A stretch of 5,881 nucleotides of DNA, from the NCBI GenBank assembly GCA_964372275.1, contig CAYJRR010000189.1, positions 1 through 5,881 of the forward strand, read 5' to 3'. The notes beneath the pieces are model-generated. The model was not told the DNA's origin. It made no database searches and worked only from the letters and a program-made list of their open reading frames with translations. The position numbers and the translations under genes are program-made. Origin of the DNA: CAYJRR01 sp964372275 [NCBI: uncultured bacterium] (lineage in GTDB: Bacteria > CAYJRR01). Positions 1 to 5,079 of the stretch are shown here, one piece after another (positions within the stretch are counted from its first letter, which is position 1; every line of letters begins with the position of its first letter).

Positions 1-35
1 AACGACGTGACGGCCAGGAAGACGAGCGGGCGCAT
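1..35 (-). CDS. 5' end of an exported protein (partial, runs off the window)
   Basis: An ATG at 35 on the minus strand opens a frame that is still open at the window edge after 11 codons, reading MRPLVFLAVTS. One basic residue followed by a hydrophobic run is what a signal peptide or membrane anchor looks like. The start is supported by a strong Shine-Dalgarno sequence, GGAGG (48-44), with 8 bases before the ATG. It lies 150 bp downstream of the stop of the small exported protein at 186-671, on the same strand, so it continues a row of exported-protein genes. A perfect 14-bp palindrome sits just upstream of the ribosome binding site. Function cannot be judged from 11 residues. The call rests on the start signal and the hydrophobic N-terminus only. 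Confidence 0.6.
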   Translation of the reverse strand, partial: MRPLVFLAVTS

Positions 36-53
36 CGGGGGATCCTCCGGAAG

Positions 54-67
54 TGAACGCGCGTTCA
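54..67. promoter_or_regulatory. Perfect 14-bp palindrome, possible operator
   Basis: TGAACGCGCGTTCA is its own reverse complement over all 14 bases. It ends 18 bases upstream of the start codon at 35 and 5 bases upstream of that gene's Shine-Dalgarno sequence. The GAAC-N4-GTTC core has the form of the Gram-positive/actinobacterial LexA box. The plus strand from 53 to 69 also fits, as I recall it, the Myxococcus xanthus LexA consensus CTRHAMRYBYGTTCAGS at all but the first position. A dimeric repressor site is a reasonable inference; which regulator binds is not known, and no -35/-10 pair is clear nearby. Confidence 0.4.
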
Positions 68-185
68 GCAAACCGCGTGCCGGCGCCAACTCCGCGATCG
101 GAGAGCGATCGGTCCCGGCGTCGAGCCTTCGCGGGAGGTCGGAGCCTGCCCGCGCGTGTCCCGCGCGTCCGTCGTGCCGCAGGCG

Positions 186-671
186 CTATCGCGGAGCGCC
201 GCCGCCGCTCGGCGTGCCGGCCGTTCCGCCGCGCGGGATCCGCGAGGGGTTGGTGCCGGGCGGGCGGGTGTCGGTATCGCGCGAGGGGTTCGCGCCGTCG
301 CCGGCGGGAGCCGGAACGGTCGGGGCGATCACCCGCTCGACCTCTTTCCGTGCGAAGTGGGCTCGCGCCTTCTTGAAGAGGGACCAGCCGATCTTTCCGA
401 TGCCGACGACCGCCAGGCCCACGCCGACCACGGCCGCACCGGTGACGATCACCGGCGCCGCGCCGAGGGCGGCCGCGCCGAGCGCAACGCCGCCCGCGAC
501 CGCGCCGATGGCGGTGAGGCCGGCCCCCCACTTCCAACCGTCGTCGTTCGCATCGCGCTCGATCAGGACGAGGTCGTCGGGCTCCGGAGGACGCGCCTCC
601 GCCACCGCCGTGCCGAGGACGGTGGTGGCGAGGACGGCGGCGACGACCCGAGAGACGAACGCGAGACGCAT
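186..671 (-). CDS. Small exported glycine/alanine-rich hypothetical protein (161 aa)
   Basis: I do not recognise a family. The 161-residue protein begins with a clear Sec signal peptide (residues 1-26, hydrophobic core about 9-24, likely cut after AVA or AEA). A short acidic stretch follows (30-44, with DANDDGW), then a long Gly/Ala/Val hydrophobic region (50-92) with repeated GxxxG-like spacing suggesting glycine-zipper membrane insertion or one to two membrane helices. Next comes a basic amphipathic segment (GKIGWSLFKKARAHFARK, 92-109) and a Pro/Gly/Arg-rich disordered tail. The ATG at 671 was chosen over upstream starts because GGGGAGG stands 6 bases before it and the signal peptide begins there. 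The layout matches the neighbouring gene at 880-1329, suggesting diverged paralogues. The upstream gap is 208 bp, so it may have its own leader. Function unknown; an envelope or surface role is inference. Confidence 0.75.
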   Translation of the reverse strand: MRLAFVSRVVAAVLATTVLGTAVAEARPPEPDDLVLIERDANDDGWKWGAGLTAIGAVAGGVALGAAALGAAPVIVTGAAVVGVGLAVVGIGKIGWSLFKKARAHFARKEVERVIAPTVPAPAGDGANPSRDTDTRPPGTNPSRIPRGGTAGTPSGGGAPR

Positions 672-763
672 GGGAACCCCTCCCCGAGTGGACGTGATGG
701 CCCGTGCCGGACGCGCCATCCGTGCAACGGCGGTGCCCGGCGACGCGTCCGCTCTCGGGGTTC

Positions 764-836
764 GCGGACCGTTCGGGAAGAGATCGGCTTTTTCCCCGGG
801 ATCGGGGACCGGTACGGGCGTGTCGCAGGGGTCCGC
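764..836 (-). other. Possible folded leader in the 672-879 intergenic gap
   Basis: The 208-bp gap between the two small exported-protein genes holds no gene I can support. It contains a 7-bp inverted repeat, GCGGACC (764-770) with GGTCCGC (830-836). Inside that lies a second hairpin, CCCCG (794-798) with CGGGG (803-807) around a four-base loop. The T run (789-793) lies 5' of the hairpin on the plus strand, so it is not an intrinsic terminator in either direction. GTCCGCAG is also repeated directly at 831-838 and 870-877. In a transcript reading into the gene at 671 this could be a structured 5' leader, but short stems are frequent at this base composition. Confidence 0.25.
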
Positions 837-879
837 AGCCACCGAAAAACGCGCCGGTTGGGACGTCCAGTCCGCAGGG

Positions 880-1329
880 TCAGCGGTTCACTCCGGCGCC
901 TTCGCTCCCTGGAGCGGTGGCCCTGGCGCCGGCCGGGATCGGATCGAGGTCGGAGGACGAGACGGTCGCCTCGTTCCGTGCCGCGTTGGAGCCGGCCGCA
1001 CCGGCGCGGGCGCCGTCGATGTTCCGGGCGGCGCGCTTCGCCAGGTAGAACGAGCGTCCGACCTGGAGCAAGCCACCGATCGCGTGCACCGCGCCGGCGG
1101 CCCCCAAGGCGAGCGCGATGCCGGGGCTCGCGCCGGCGATCGAGATCACGACCGCGGCACCGATCGCCACCGAGCCGGCCGCGATCAGGAAGGCGCCGGA
1201 TTCGGCCGCGTCCTGGATCTGGCGGAGCTCGGCCGACGGAAGAACGTCCGTCGTCGCGTCGGCGACGCTCGAGGAGGCGATCAGCGCCGCGCAGGTGAAC
1301 GCAATCGATCGACCGAACCGGAATGACAT
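880..1329 (-). CDS. Small exported glycine/alanine-rich hypothetical protein (149 aa)
   Basis: No family is recognised. The 149 residues start with a Sec signal peptide (RFGR basic end, hydrophobic 9-22, probable cleavage after ADA at 25). A short polar helix follows (32-43, AELRQIQDAAE), then two Gly/Ala-rich hydrophobic stretches (44-66 and 69-89) with glycine-zipper spacing, a basic segment (LQVGRSFYLAKRAARN, 88-103) and a Ser/Ala/Gly-rich tail. The Cys at 13 is not in a proper lipobox (T precedes it), so a lipoprotein is unlikely. The ATG at 1329 is fixed by AAGGAG (1341-1336) six bases upstream; the frame stays open further 5' only as a GC artefact. It resembles the protein at 186-671 in size, order of segments and the (K/Q)(I/V)G-x-S-(F/L)...(A/K)KR/KA motif. 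It follows the anti-sigma gene by 143 bp on the same strand, which suggests a linked envelope role. Confidence 0.75.
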   Translation of the reverse strand: MSFRFGRSIAFTCAALIASSSVADATTDVLPSAELRQIQDAAESGAFLIAAGSVAIGAAVVISIAGASPGIALALGAAGAVHAIGGLLQVGRSFYLAKRAARNIDGARAGAAGSNAARNEATVSSSDLDPIPAGARATAPGSEGAGVNR

Positions 1330-1335
1330 GACGAA

Positions 1336-1372
1336 CTCCTTCGACGGCGCGCGGTGCGCCGCACGGTCGAAG
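1336..1372 (-). promoter_or_regulatory. Stem-loop overlapping the ribosome binding site of the 880-1329 gene
   Basis: On the minus strand CTTCGAC (1372-1366) pairs with GTCGAAG (1345-1339) in a 7-bp outer stem. Inside it GGCGC (1360-1356) pairs with GCGCC (1350-1346) around a five-base loop, leaving a five-base bulge on the 5' side. The 3' arm ends in the first three bases of the AAGGAG Shine-Dalgarno sequence (1341-1336), six bases before the start codon. If it folds, half the ribosome binding site is paired, so it could limit translation. The pairing is seen directly; a regulatory role is inference. Confidence 0.35.
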
Positions 1373-1472
1373 TGCAACGGGGGTGCCATCGATTCGGCCG
1401 TGGCGAACGGCGGCGCCGACCCGGCGGTGGGCGGGGGAGGCGCACCCACCCGACGGACGGCGATCGCCCGGG

Positions 1473-2924
1473 CTACGGCGTCGCCGGGGCCGAGGCGCGG
1501 CTGGCGATCGGTTCGAAACGAACCGGATAGTTGACGTCGATCTCGGTCCCCGGCGCGGTCGCCGGCAGCACCGCGGCCCGTGCGGCGTCGAGCAGGCAGC
1601 GCTGCAAGACCGCCTGCGCGGCGGGAAGACCGGAGACGCGCAGGTCCTTCGGTCCGCCCGCTTCGTCGACGCGGAACGCGATCTGCGCGCGCACCACCAG
1701 GTCCGGCGTCCGCGCCAGCGCCTGCTCGTAGCAGAAGCGCATGGCGGCGCCGCGCTTCTCCATCGCGTTTTCGACGGCGATGCGGTCGAGGCCGGGGACG
1801 GCGTGGACGGCGGGATCGGCCTTTCCGATCGCGGCCGCGCCCGGTTTCGCCTCGCGCGGCCCGACCGTGCGGGCGGCGATCGTCGTCACCGGCGGCGGCG
1901 GCGCCCGGTCCGGGGTCAGCGCGCGGACCCAACCGAGCGCGTCGATCGACGGTTCCGAGACGACGATCGAGACCGGCGGCATGCCCGGTTTGAGCTCCGC
2001 CTCCTGTCCCGCCTTGACCTCGGTCTCGCCGTCGGGACCGCTCACCACCACGCTGCCGCGCGTCACGCCGACCACCGTCCCGCGGGGCTCCACCTTGACG
2101 TCGAACTGCGTCCCGGTGACACGCACCGTTCCATTGGGGGTGCGGACGTGGAAGCCGTCGATCGTTCCCTTCGGCAGGTCGACGAAGATCTCGCCTCGCG
2201 CGACGGAGACCAGCGGCGAGCGCGCGACCCCGCCCAGGAGCAGCGTGGCGTCGCCCCGCAGGACGAGCAGCCCCTCCCCTTCGATCGAAAGCGCCGCACC
2301 GTCGCCCGCGGAGAACAGCCCCGGCGGCAGCTCGTCGCCGACCTTGAGCGCCGGCATCACCGAACCGTCGGCCGGCACGTGCGTCACCTCGCCGTTCGCG
2401 GCGGCGAGGATCACCGACGGGGCGACCGGCAGCGCCGCTTCTCGCGCGGCGACCGCGGCCGGCGACGGCGCCGGCTTCGGCACCAGGTCGGGACCGATCA
2501 CCGCGAACGCGATCAGCGAGGCGGCGAGCGCCAGCCCGACCGAGAACCCCACCGCTTCCCGGCGCGATGCGGAGGCACGACTCCAGGCCGCCGGCATCGG
2601 GCCTGCGCCCGGCGTCGTGCGCGCCGCCGCCGCGACGACCGTCTCCACCGGCGCGTCGGCGCCCGCCGGGGCGTACCGGCCCGCGAGCACCCGCTCCAGG
2701 ATCTCGTCCAGCCGCGCCTCCGACGGCGGCGCGAAACGATCGCGCAGCTCGTCCCCGAGCGACCAGAGCCGCTCCATCCGCTCGACCGCCCGGCGGCAGT
2801 CGGCGCAGGCGCGCGCGTGCTCCGCGGCCGAGGTGTCGAGCAGCCCGTCGGCCAGACGGAGTCCGTAGGCCTCGCGGGCCCGGCGACAGTCGTCCGGCGG
2901 CATCGGTGATTCCAGGCGGCTCAT
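1473..2924 (-). CDS. FecR-type transmembrane anti-sigma factor with zinc-finger and C-terminal AgmX/TonB-like domain (483 aa)
   Basis: This is the likely membrane-bound regulator of the sigma factor encoded just upstream. Domains in order: a cytoplasmic zinc-finger anti-sigma domain (about 10-60) with the H36-x3-C40-x2-C43 signature and a possible extra ligand, C13; a low-complexity Ala/Pro linker; one membrane helix (about 125-146); a periplasmic FecR-like domain (about 195-315) containing VRVTGTQFDV (267-276) and VTRGSVVVS (287-295); a Pro-rich spacer; and a C-terminal domain (about 378-472) with RFCYEQALARTPDL, a second Cys (C443) and VNYPVRF near the end, the pattern of the AgmX/PglI C-terminal domain, related to TonB C-termini. 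Its start ATG overlaps the sigma stop (ATGA), indicating translational coupling. A weak GGGAG (2939-2935) lies 10 bases upstream, and M8 is a possible alternative start. Ordinary anti-sigma factors are about half this length. FecR and zinc-finger calls are firm; the AgmX call is strong from motif memory; the sensed signal is unknown. Confidence 0.88.
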   Translation of the reverse strand: MSRLESPMPPDDCRRAREAYGLRLADGLLDTSAAEHARACADCRRAVERMERLWSLGDELRDRFAPPSEARLDEILERVLAGRYAPAGADAPVETVVAAAARTTPGAGPMPAAWSRASASRREAVGFSVGLALAASLIAFAVIGPDLVPKPAPSPAAVAAREAALPVAPSVILAAANGEVTHVPADGSVMPALKVGDELPPGLFSAGDGAALSIEGEGLLVLRGDATLLLGGVARSPLVSVARGEIFVDLPKGTIDGFHVRTPNGTVRVTGTQFDVKVEPRGTVVGVTRGSVVVSGPDGETEVKAGQEAELKPGMPPVSIVVSEPSIDALGWVRALTPDRAPPPPVTTIAARTVGPREAKPGAAAIGKADPAVHAVPGLDRIAVENAMEKRGAAMRFCYEQALARTPDLVVRAQIAFRVDEAGGPKDLRVSGLPAAQAVLQRCLLDAARAAVLPATAPGTEIDVNYPVRFEPIASRASAPATP

Positions 2925-3526
2925 GGCGAATCGTCTCCCGGCAGATCGAGCTTCCCTCCGAGGATCCCCGCCAGCGCGGCGGTGGCCCGGGCGACGCGCA
3001 TCTTCGCCGCGGCCACGGTGGTGGCGCAGGCGGCGGCGACCTCCTCGTAGGTCAGCTCCTGAAGTCGAACCATCACGAAGGCGTCCCGCTGCGCCTCGGG
3101 GAGGGCGGCGACCGCCTCCATCACCCGGGCCGCGAGCTCCCCGCGCTCCGTCGCGTCGTGCGGCGACTCGGGCGGTGGGGCGGCGTCGAGCACCTTTTCC
3201 GGCTCCTCGGTCAGCCGCCGGCGCACCGTCGCGCGCCGCCCCGCATCGCGGGCCAGGTTGCGGGCGATGGCGAACAGCCACGCGCGGAACGAATCCCCCT
3301 CGCCGCCCCGCCGGCCCTCGCGCCAGTCGTCGCAGTTGCGGCAGACGCGGGAGAAGGTCTCCTGCAGGAGGTCCTCCGCCGCCTCGCGGTTCGAGGTCGA
3401 CGCCTGGAGGAAGGCCAACGTCGCCGCGGCGTGCCGGCGAAAGAGCGCGCGGAACGCCGACTCGTCGCCGGCCGCGAACGCGCGCATCAACGACTCGTCG
3501 GACTCCGCGGGAAGGGTCACGGGCAT
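2921..3526 (-). CDS. ECF-family RNA polymerase sigma factor (201 aa)
   Basis: An extracytoplasmic-function sigma-70 factor that would redirect RNA polymerase to envelope-response promoters. Region 2 spans about 11-100: DESAFRALFRRH (2.1), EDLLQETFSRV (2.2, residues 51-61) and FRAWLFAIARNLARD (2.3-2.4, 80-94). A variable linker (100-130) leads to region 4 (about 130-185), with ALPEAQRDAFVMVRLQELTYEEVA and a helix-turn-helix ending AAAKMRVARA. Length is normal for the family. The last base triplet overlaps the anti-sigma start. I chose ATG 3526 because ECF homology begins directly after it, but it has no good Shine-Dalgarno sequence. An in-frame ATG at 3598 would add 24 residues of unconvincing sequence. 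Region 2.2 carries an unusual CxxC (C62, C65), and the helix-turn-helix has CAT where a Gly-containing turn is usual. Autoregulation with the anti-sigma is expected for the family but not proven here. Confidence 0.9.
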   Translation of the reverse strand: MPVTLPAESDESLMRAFAAGDESAFRALFRRHAAATLAFLQASTSNREAAEDLLQETFSRVCRNCDDWREGRRGGEGDSFRAWLFAIARNLARDAGRRATVRRRLTEEPEKVLDAAPPPESPHDATERGELAARVMEAVAALPEAQRDAFVMVRLQELTYEEVAAACATTVAAAKMRVARATAALAGILGGKLDLPGDDSP

Positions 3527-3694
3527 GCGGGGGCGAGGCCGGGAGGAGATCCAAGCCGGCGCGAAGAAAGGGGGAATCCGGGCGACACTCGCCACCATCG
3601 TACGAGACAACGCGCCAGGTCCGAAAAAGTAACGTCCATCCAGGAAAATCGTAGAGTTACAAGTGCTTGACGCACCGGTCAAACGGGCGGGCGT
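3527..3694 (-). promoter_or_regulatory. Upstream region of the sigma/anti-sigma operon
   Basis: This 168-bp gap contains the most AT-rich stretch in the window (about 3620-3665), as expected for a promoter of the sigma operon. A TTGACC (3682-3677, five of six matches to a -35 box) lies at its upstream end. Two TACGAT hexamers follow, but neither is at a normal spacing from it (23 bases to the first). I see no clean -35/-10 pair and no clear GGAAC/CGTC-type ECF promoter. The hexamers TTGAC (3667-3671) and GTCAA (3678-3682) form a small inverted repeat. No terminator for the upstream membrane-protein gene is visible, so read-through is possible. Confidence 0.35.
3670..3687. repeat. Copy 1 of a short direct repeat flanking the membrane-protein gene
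   Basis: ACGCAC, two bases, then GTCAAACGGG. The same two blocks recur in the same orientation at 5031-5049, separated by three bases instead of two. This copy begins 8 bases past the stop of the membrane-protein gene and is about 145 bases upstream of the sigma factor start. Read on the minus strand it contains CCCGTTTGAC, including a -35-like TTGACC. It may be a shared promoter or operator element, or one end of an inserted segment. Confidence 0.4.
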
Positions 3695-5008
3695 TCAGGG
3701 CGTGTCGAGCTCCTCGCGCGCGGTGGCCGCGACCGGGCTCTCCGGGAACTCGGCGAGGATCGATCGGTACGCCGCTTGCGCCGACGAAGGATCGACTTCG
3801 CGCAGATCGCGCGCGCGCAGCAGGCGGACGGCGGCGCGAAGATCGGGGCCTTCGTGCCGGCGCAGGAGATCGAGCTCCCTGCGGATCGCCTGCAGCGCGG
3901 CCGGCGGCCAGGGCTTCGCCGCCAGATCGGCGAGGAACGCACGCGCCGCCTCGGCGTCCTCGCGCTCGAGGAGGCGATGGCGCTCGAGCGAGTAGGTGGC
4001 GAGGTGGAGGGGGTGGGTCGGGTCGAGGCGGTGCTCGTCGAACAGGCGGCGCACCCGTTCGATCGCCGCTCGCTCCTCGGCCGGGTCGTCGATCTCGGTG
4101 ACGAGGAGTCGAAACCCGTCCCATGCCGCCGCGAGGCGCATCCGCAGGGCCGGGTCGACGCCGAGGCCCTCGGTCAGGTTTCGCGCCTCGATCGCCAGCA
4201 CGCCTCCGAGGGTGAACGGTTCGGGGGAGGCGGCCGGATCGTCGGCGAATCGCGCGGTGGCGGAGATCGCACGGAGGAGGGCCTCGCGCCGGGCGCCGTC
4301 GTCGATCGACGGCGCGGCGGCGATGCGCCGGTAGAGCCAGGCGAGGAGGAGACGCGCGTCGTCGGCGAAGGGCCCGGTGAGCGATCCGTCGGCGAGGCGC
4401 GATTCGAGACCGGCGGCGATCCGCTCCAGGCGGGCGCGGTAGCGCGGGGCGGCGAGCGGCCGCGCGATCGCCCGCGCGGCGAGCGAACCCAGGCTCGCCG
4501 GACCCCACCCGGGGGCGGCGACCATCGCCGACCGGAGGATCTCCTCCGGCGAGGCCGGTTCCCCCACGGCGACGCGCACGGCGACCGTGGCGACGAGCAG
4601 CAGTCCGGGGGTCTGACGGCGGCGTCGCGACGCCGGGCGCGCGACGGCGAGCGCTCCGGCGGCGGCGACGGCGGCGGCGGCGGCGAGGAGCGCGGCGCGG
4701 GGGACGCCGACGCGCGCCAGGACGGACGGCGCGACCAGGATCGCGGCGAGCGCCGCCGCGACCGCCGCCAGGGCGGCGGCAAGCCCGGCTTCGCCGAGCG
4801 CGCGATCCCGGTCGGCGGCATCCCGGACGCCGATCCGCGCGGCGGCGACCGCCGCCGCCGGGAGCGCCGCCGCGGCGATCAGGAGGATCCACACCACGGC
4901 CGGGAGCCTTTCAAACGGCGCGAGCGGATCGAGCGGCGCCGGCACCAGCAGCGCCGCCGCGACCAGCACCGGCATCGGGACGAGCACCGTCGCCGGCGAT
5001 CGAGGCAT
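3695..5008 (-). CDS. Polytopic membrane protein with helical repeat-like C-terminal domain, unknown function (437 aa)
   Basis: I do not recognise a family. The N-terminal 150 residues hold about five hydrophobic segments (roughly 9-25, 36-57, 76-97, 104-124, 134-149), many almost pure Ala/Val/Leu. Arginine-rich loops at 58-69 and 124-132 (RRRR) fit the positive-inside rule with the N-terminus in the cytoplasm and, if there are five helices, the C-terminal domain in the periplasm. Residues 150-437 are soluble and mostly helical; the end (about 402-434, [19 protein letters not shown]) looks like one tetratricopeptide-type repeat of the YbgF/BamD kind. ATG 5008 was chosen because the membrane domain starts there; an in-frame TTG at 5044 would sit on the likely -35 box. 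There is no Shine-Dalgarno sequence. GGC-rich tracts around 4640-4700 encode the Ala runs. It is divergent from gatC and upstream of the sigma operon, with no clear functional link to either. Confidence 0.75.
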   Translation of the reverse strand: MPRSPATVLVPMPVLVAAALLVPAPLDPLAPFERLPAVVWILLIAAAALPAAAVAAARIGVRDAADRDRALGEAGLAAALAAVAAALAAILVAPSVLARVGVPRAALLAAAAAVAAAGALAVARPASRRRRQTPGLLLVATVAVRVAVGEPASPEEILRSAMVAAPGWGPASLGSLAARAIARPLAAPRYRARLERIAAGLESRLADGSLTGPFADDARLLLAWLYRRIAAAPSIDDGARREALLRAISATARFADDPAASPEPFTLGGVLAIEARNLTEGLGVDPALRMRLAAAWDGFRLLVTEIDDPAEERAAIERVRRLFDEHRLDPTHPLHLATYSLERHRLLEREDAEAARAFLADLAAKPWPPAALQAIRRELDLLRRHEGPDLRAAVRLLRARDLREVDPSSAQAAYRSILAEFPESPVAATAREELDTP

Positions 5009-5044
5009 GACCGCGATCGAAGCGACGGTCACGCACGTTGTCAA
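5009..5044 (-). promoter_or_regulatory. Candidate promoter giving a leaderless transcript of the membrane-protein gene
   Basis: On the minus strand a perfect -35 hexamer TTGACA (5044-5039) is followed, after exactly 17 bases, by TTCGAT (5021-5016, three of six matches to TATAAT). A start site at the usual distance would be 5009, one base before the ATG at 5008. This agrees with the absence of a Shine-Dalgarno sequence and suggests a leaderless mRNA. The -10 match is weak. The opposite strand reads TTGTCA over almost the same bases, so a divergent gatC promoter could share the site. Confidence 0.4.
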
Positions 5045-5049
5045 ACGGG
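5031..5049. repeat. Copy 2 of the short direct repeat flanking the membrane-protein gene
   Basis: ACGCAC, three bases, then GTCAAACGGG, matching the copy at 3670-3687 in 16 block positions. It lies in the 71-bp divergent gap between the membrane-protein gene and gatC and covers the -35 hexamer proposed for the former. The two copies bracket that gene closely on both sides. Confidence 0.4.
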
Positions 5050-5079
5050 GGGCCCGCGCGGTATGGAAGGCGTCGACCC

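Noticed and set aside
789-807. CCCCG/CGGGG hairpin with a T run as an intrinsic terminator.
   Set aside because: The T run precedes the stem on the plus strand and becomes an A run after it on the minus strand, so it is wrong in both directions.
7-1326. Long plus-strand open frame (439 codons) antisense to the small exported-protein genes.
   Set aside because: Arg/Gly/Pro-rich composition without domains, spanning three intergenic gaps; it is a GC-content artefact.
880-1329. Lipoprotein reading of the 880-1329 product through Cys13.
   Set aside because: The residues before the Cys (AFT) do not form a lipobox, and a standard Sec cleavage site lies at about 25.
1426-1450. GGTGGG/CCCACC inverted repeat after the anti-sigma gene as a terminator.
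   Set aside because: Only 6 bp with a 13-base loop and no T run after it on the minus strand.
1459-1468. GGCGATCGCC palindrome just after the anti-sigma stop.
   Set aside because: Ten bases with no loop; explained by the general excess of CGATCG in this window.
1330-1932. Upstream extension of the 880-1329 gene frame.
   Set aside because: Runs antiparallel in composition to real coding sequence, overlaps the anti-sigma gene, and the ATG at 1329 has AAGGAG plus a signal peptide.
1383-2909. Long plus-strand open frame antisense to the anti-sigma gene (508 codons).
   Set aside because: The product is Arg/Asp/His-rich with no recognisable domain. The minus strand here encodes clear zinc-finger, FecR and AgmX-like motifs.
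2925-3554. Upstream extension of the anti-sigma frame beyond the ATG at 2924.
   Set aside because: It would overlap the whole sigma factor gene, which has unmistakable region 2 and 4 motifs; the ATGA overlap defines the true start.
3599-3640. Possible ECF-type autoregulated promoter (GGACGTT and GTCT blocks) before the sigma gene.
   Set aside because: Neither block matches the GGAAC and CGTC consensus well and the spacing is off.
3629-3660. GTAAC/GTTAC inverted repeat in the sigma operon leader.
   Set aside because: Five-base arms 22 bases apart are expected by chance.
3657-4892. Second minus-strand frame of 411 codons overlapping the membrane-protein gene.
   Set aside because: Almost entirely Arg/Pro/Ala; the overlapping frame has coherent membrane segments and a helical domain.
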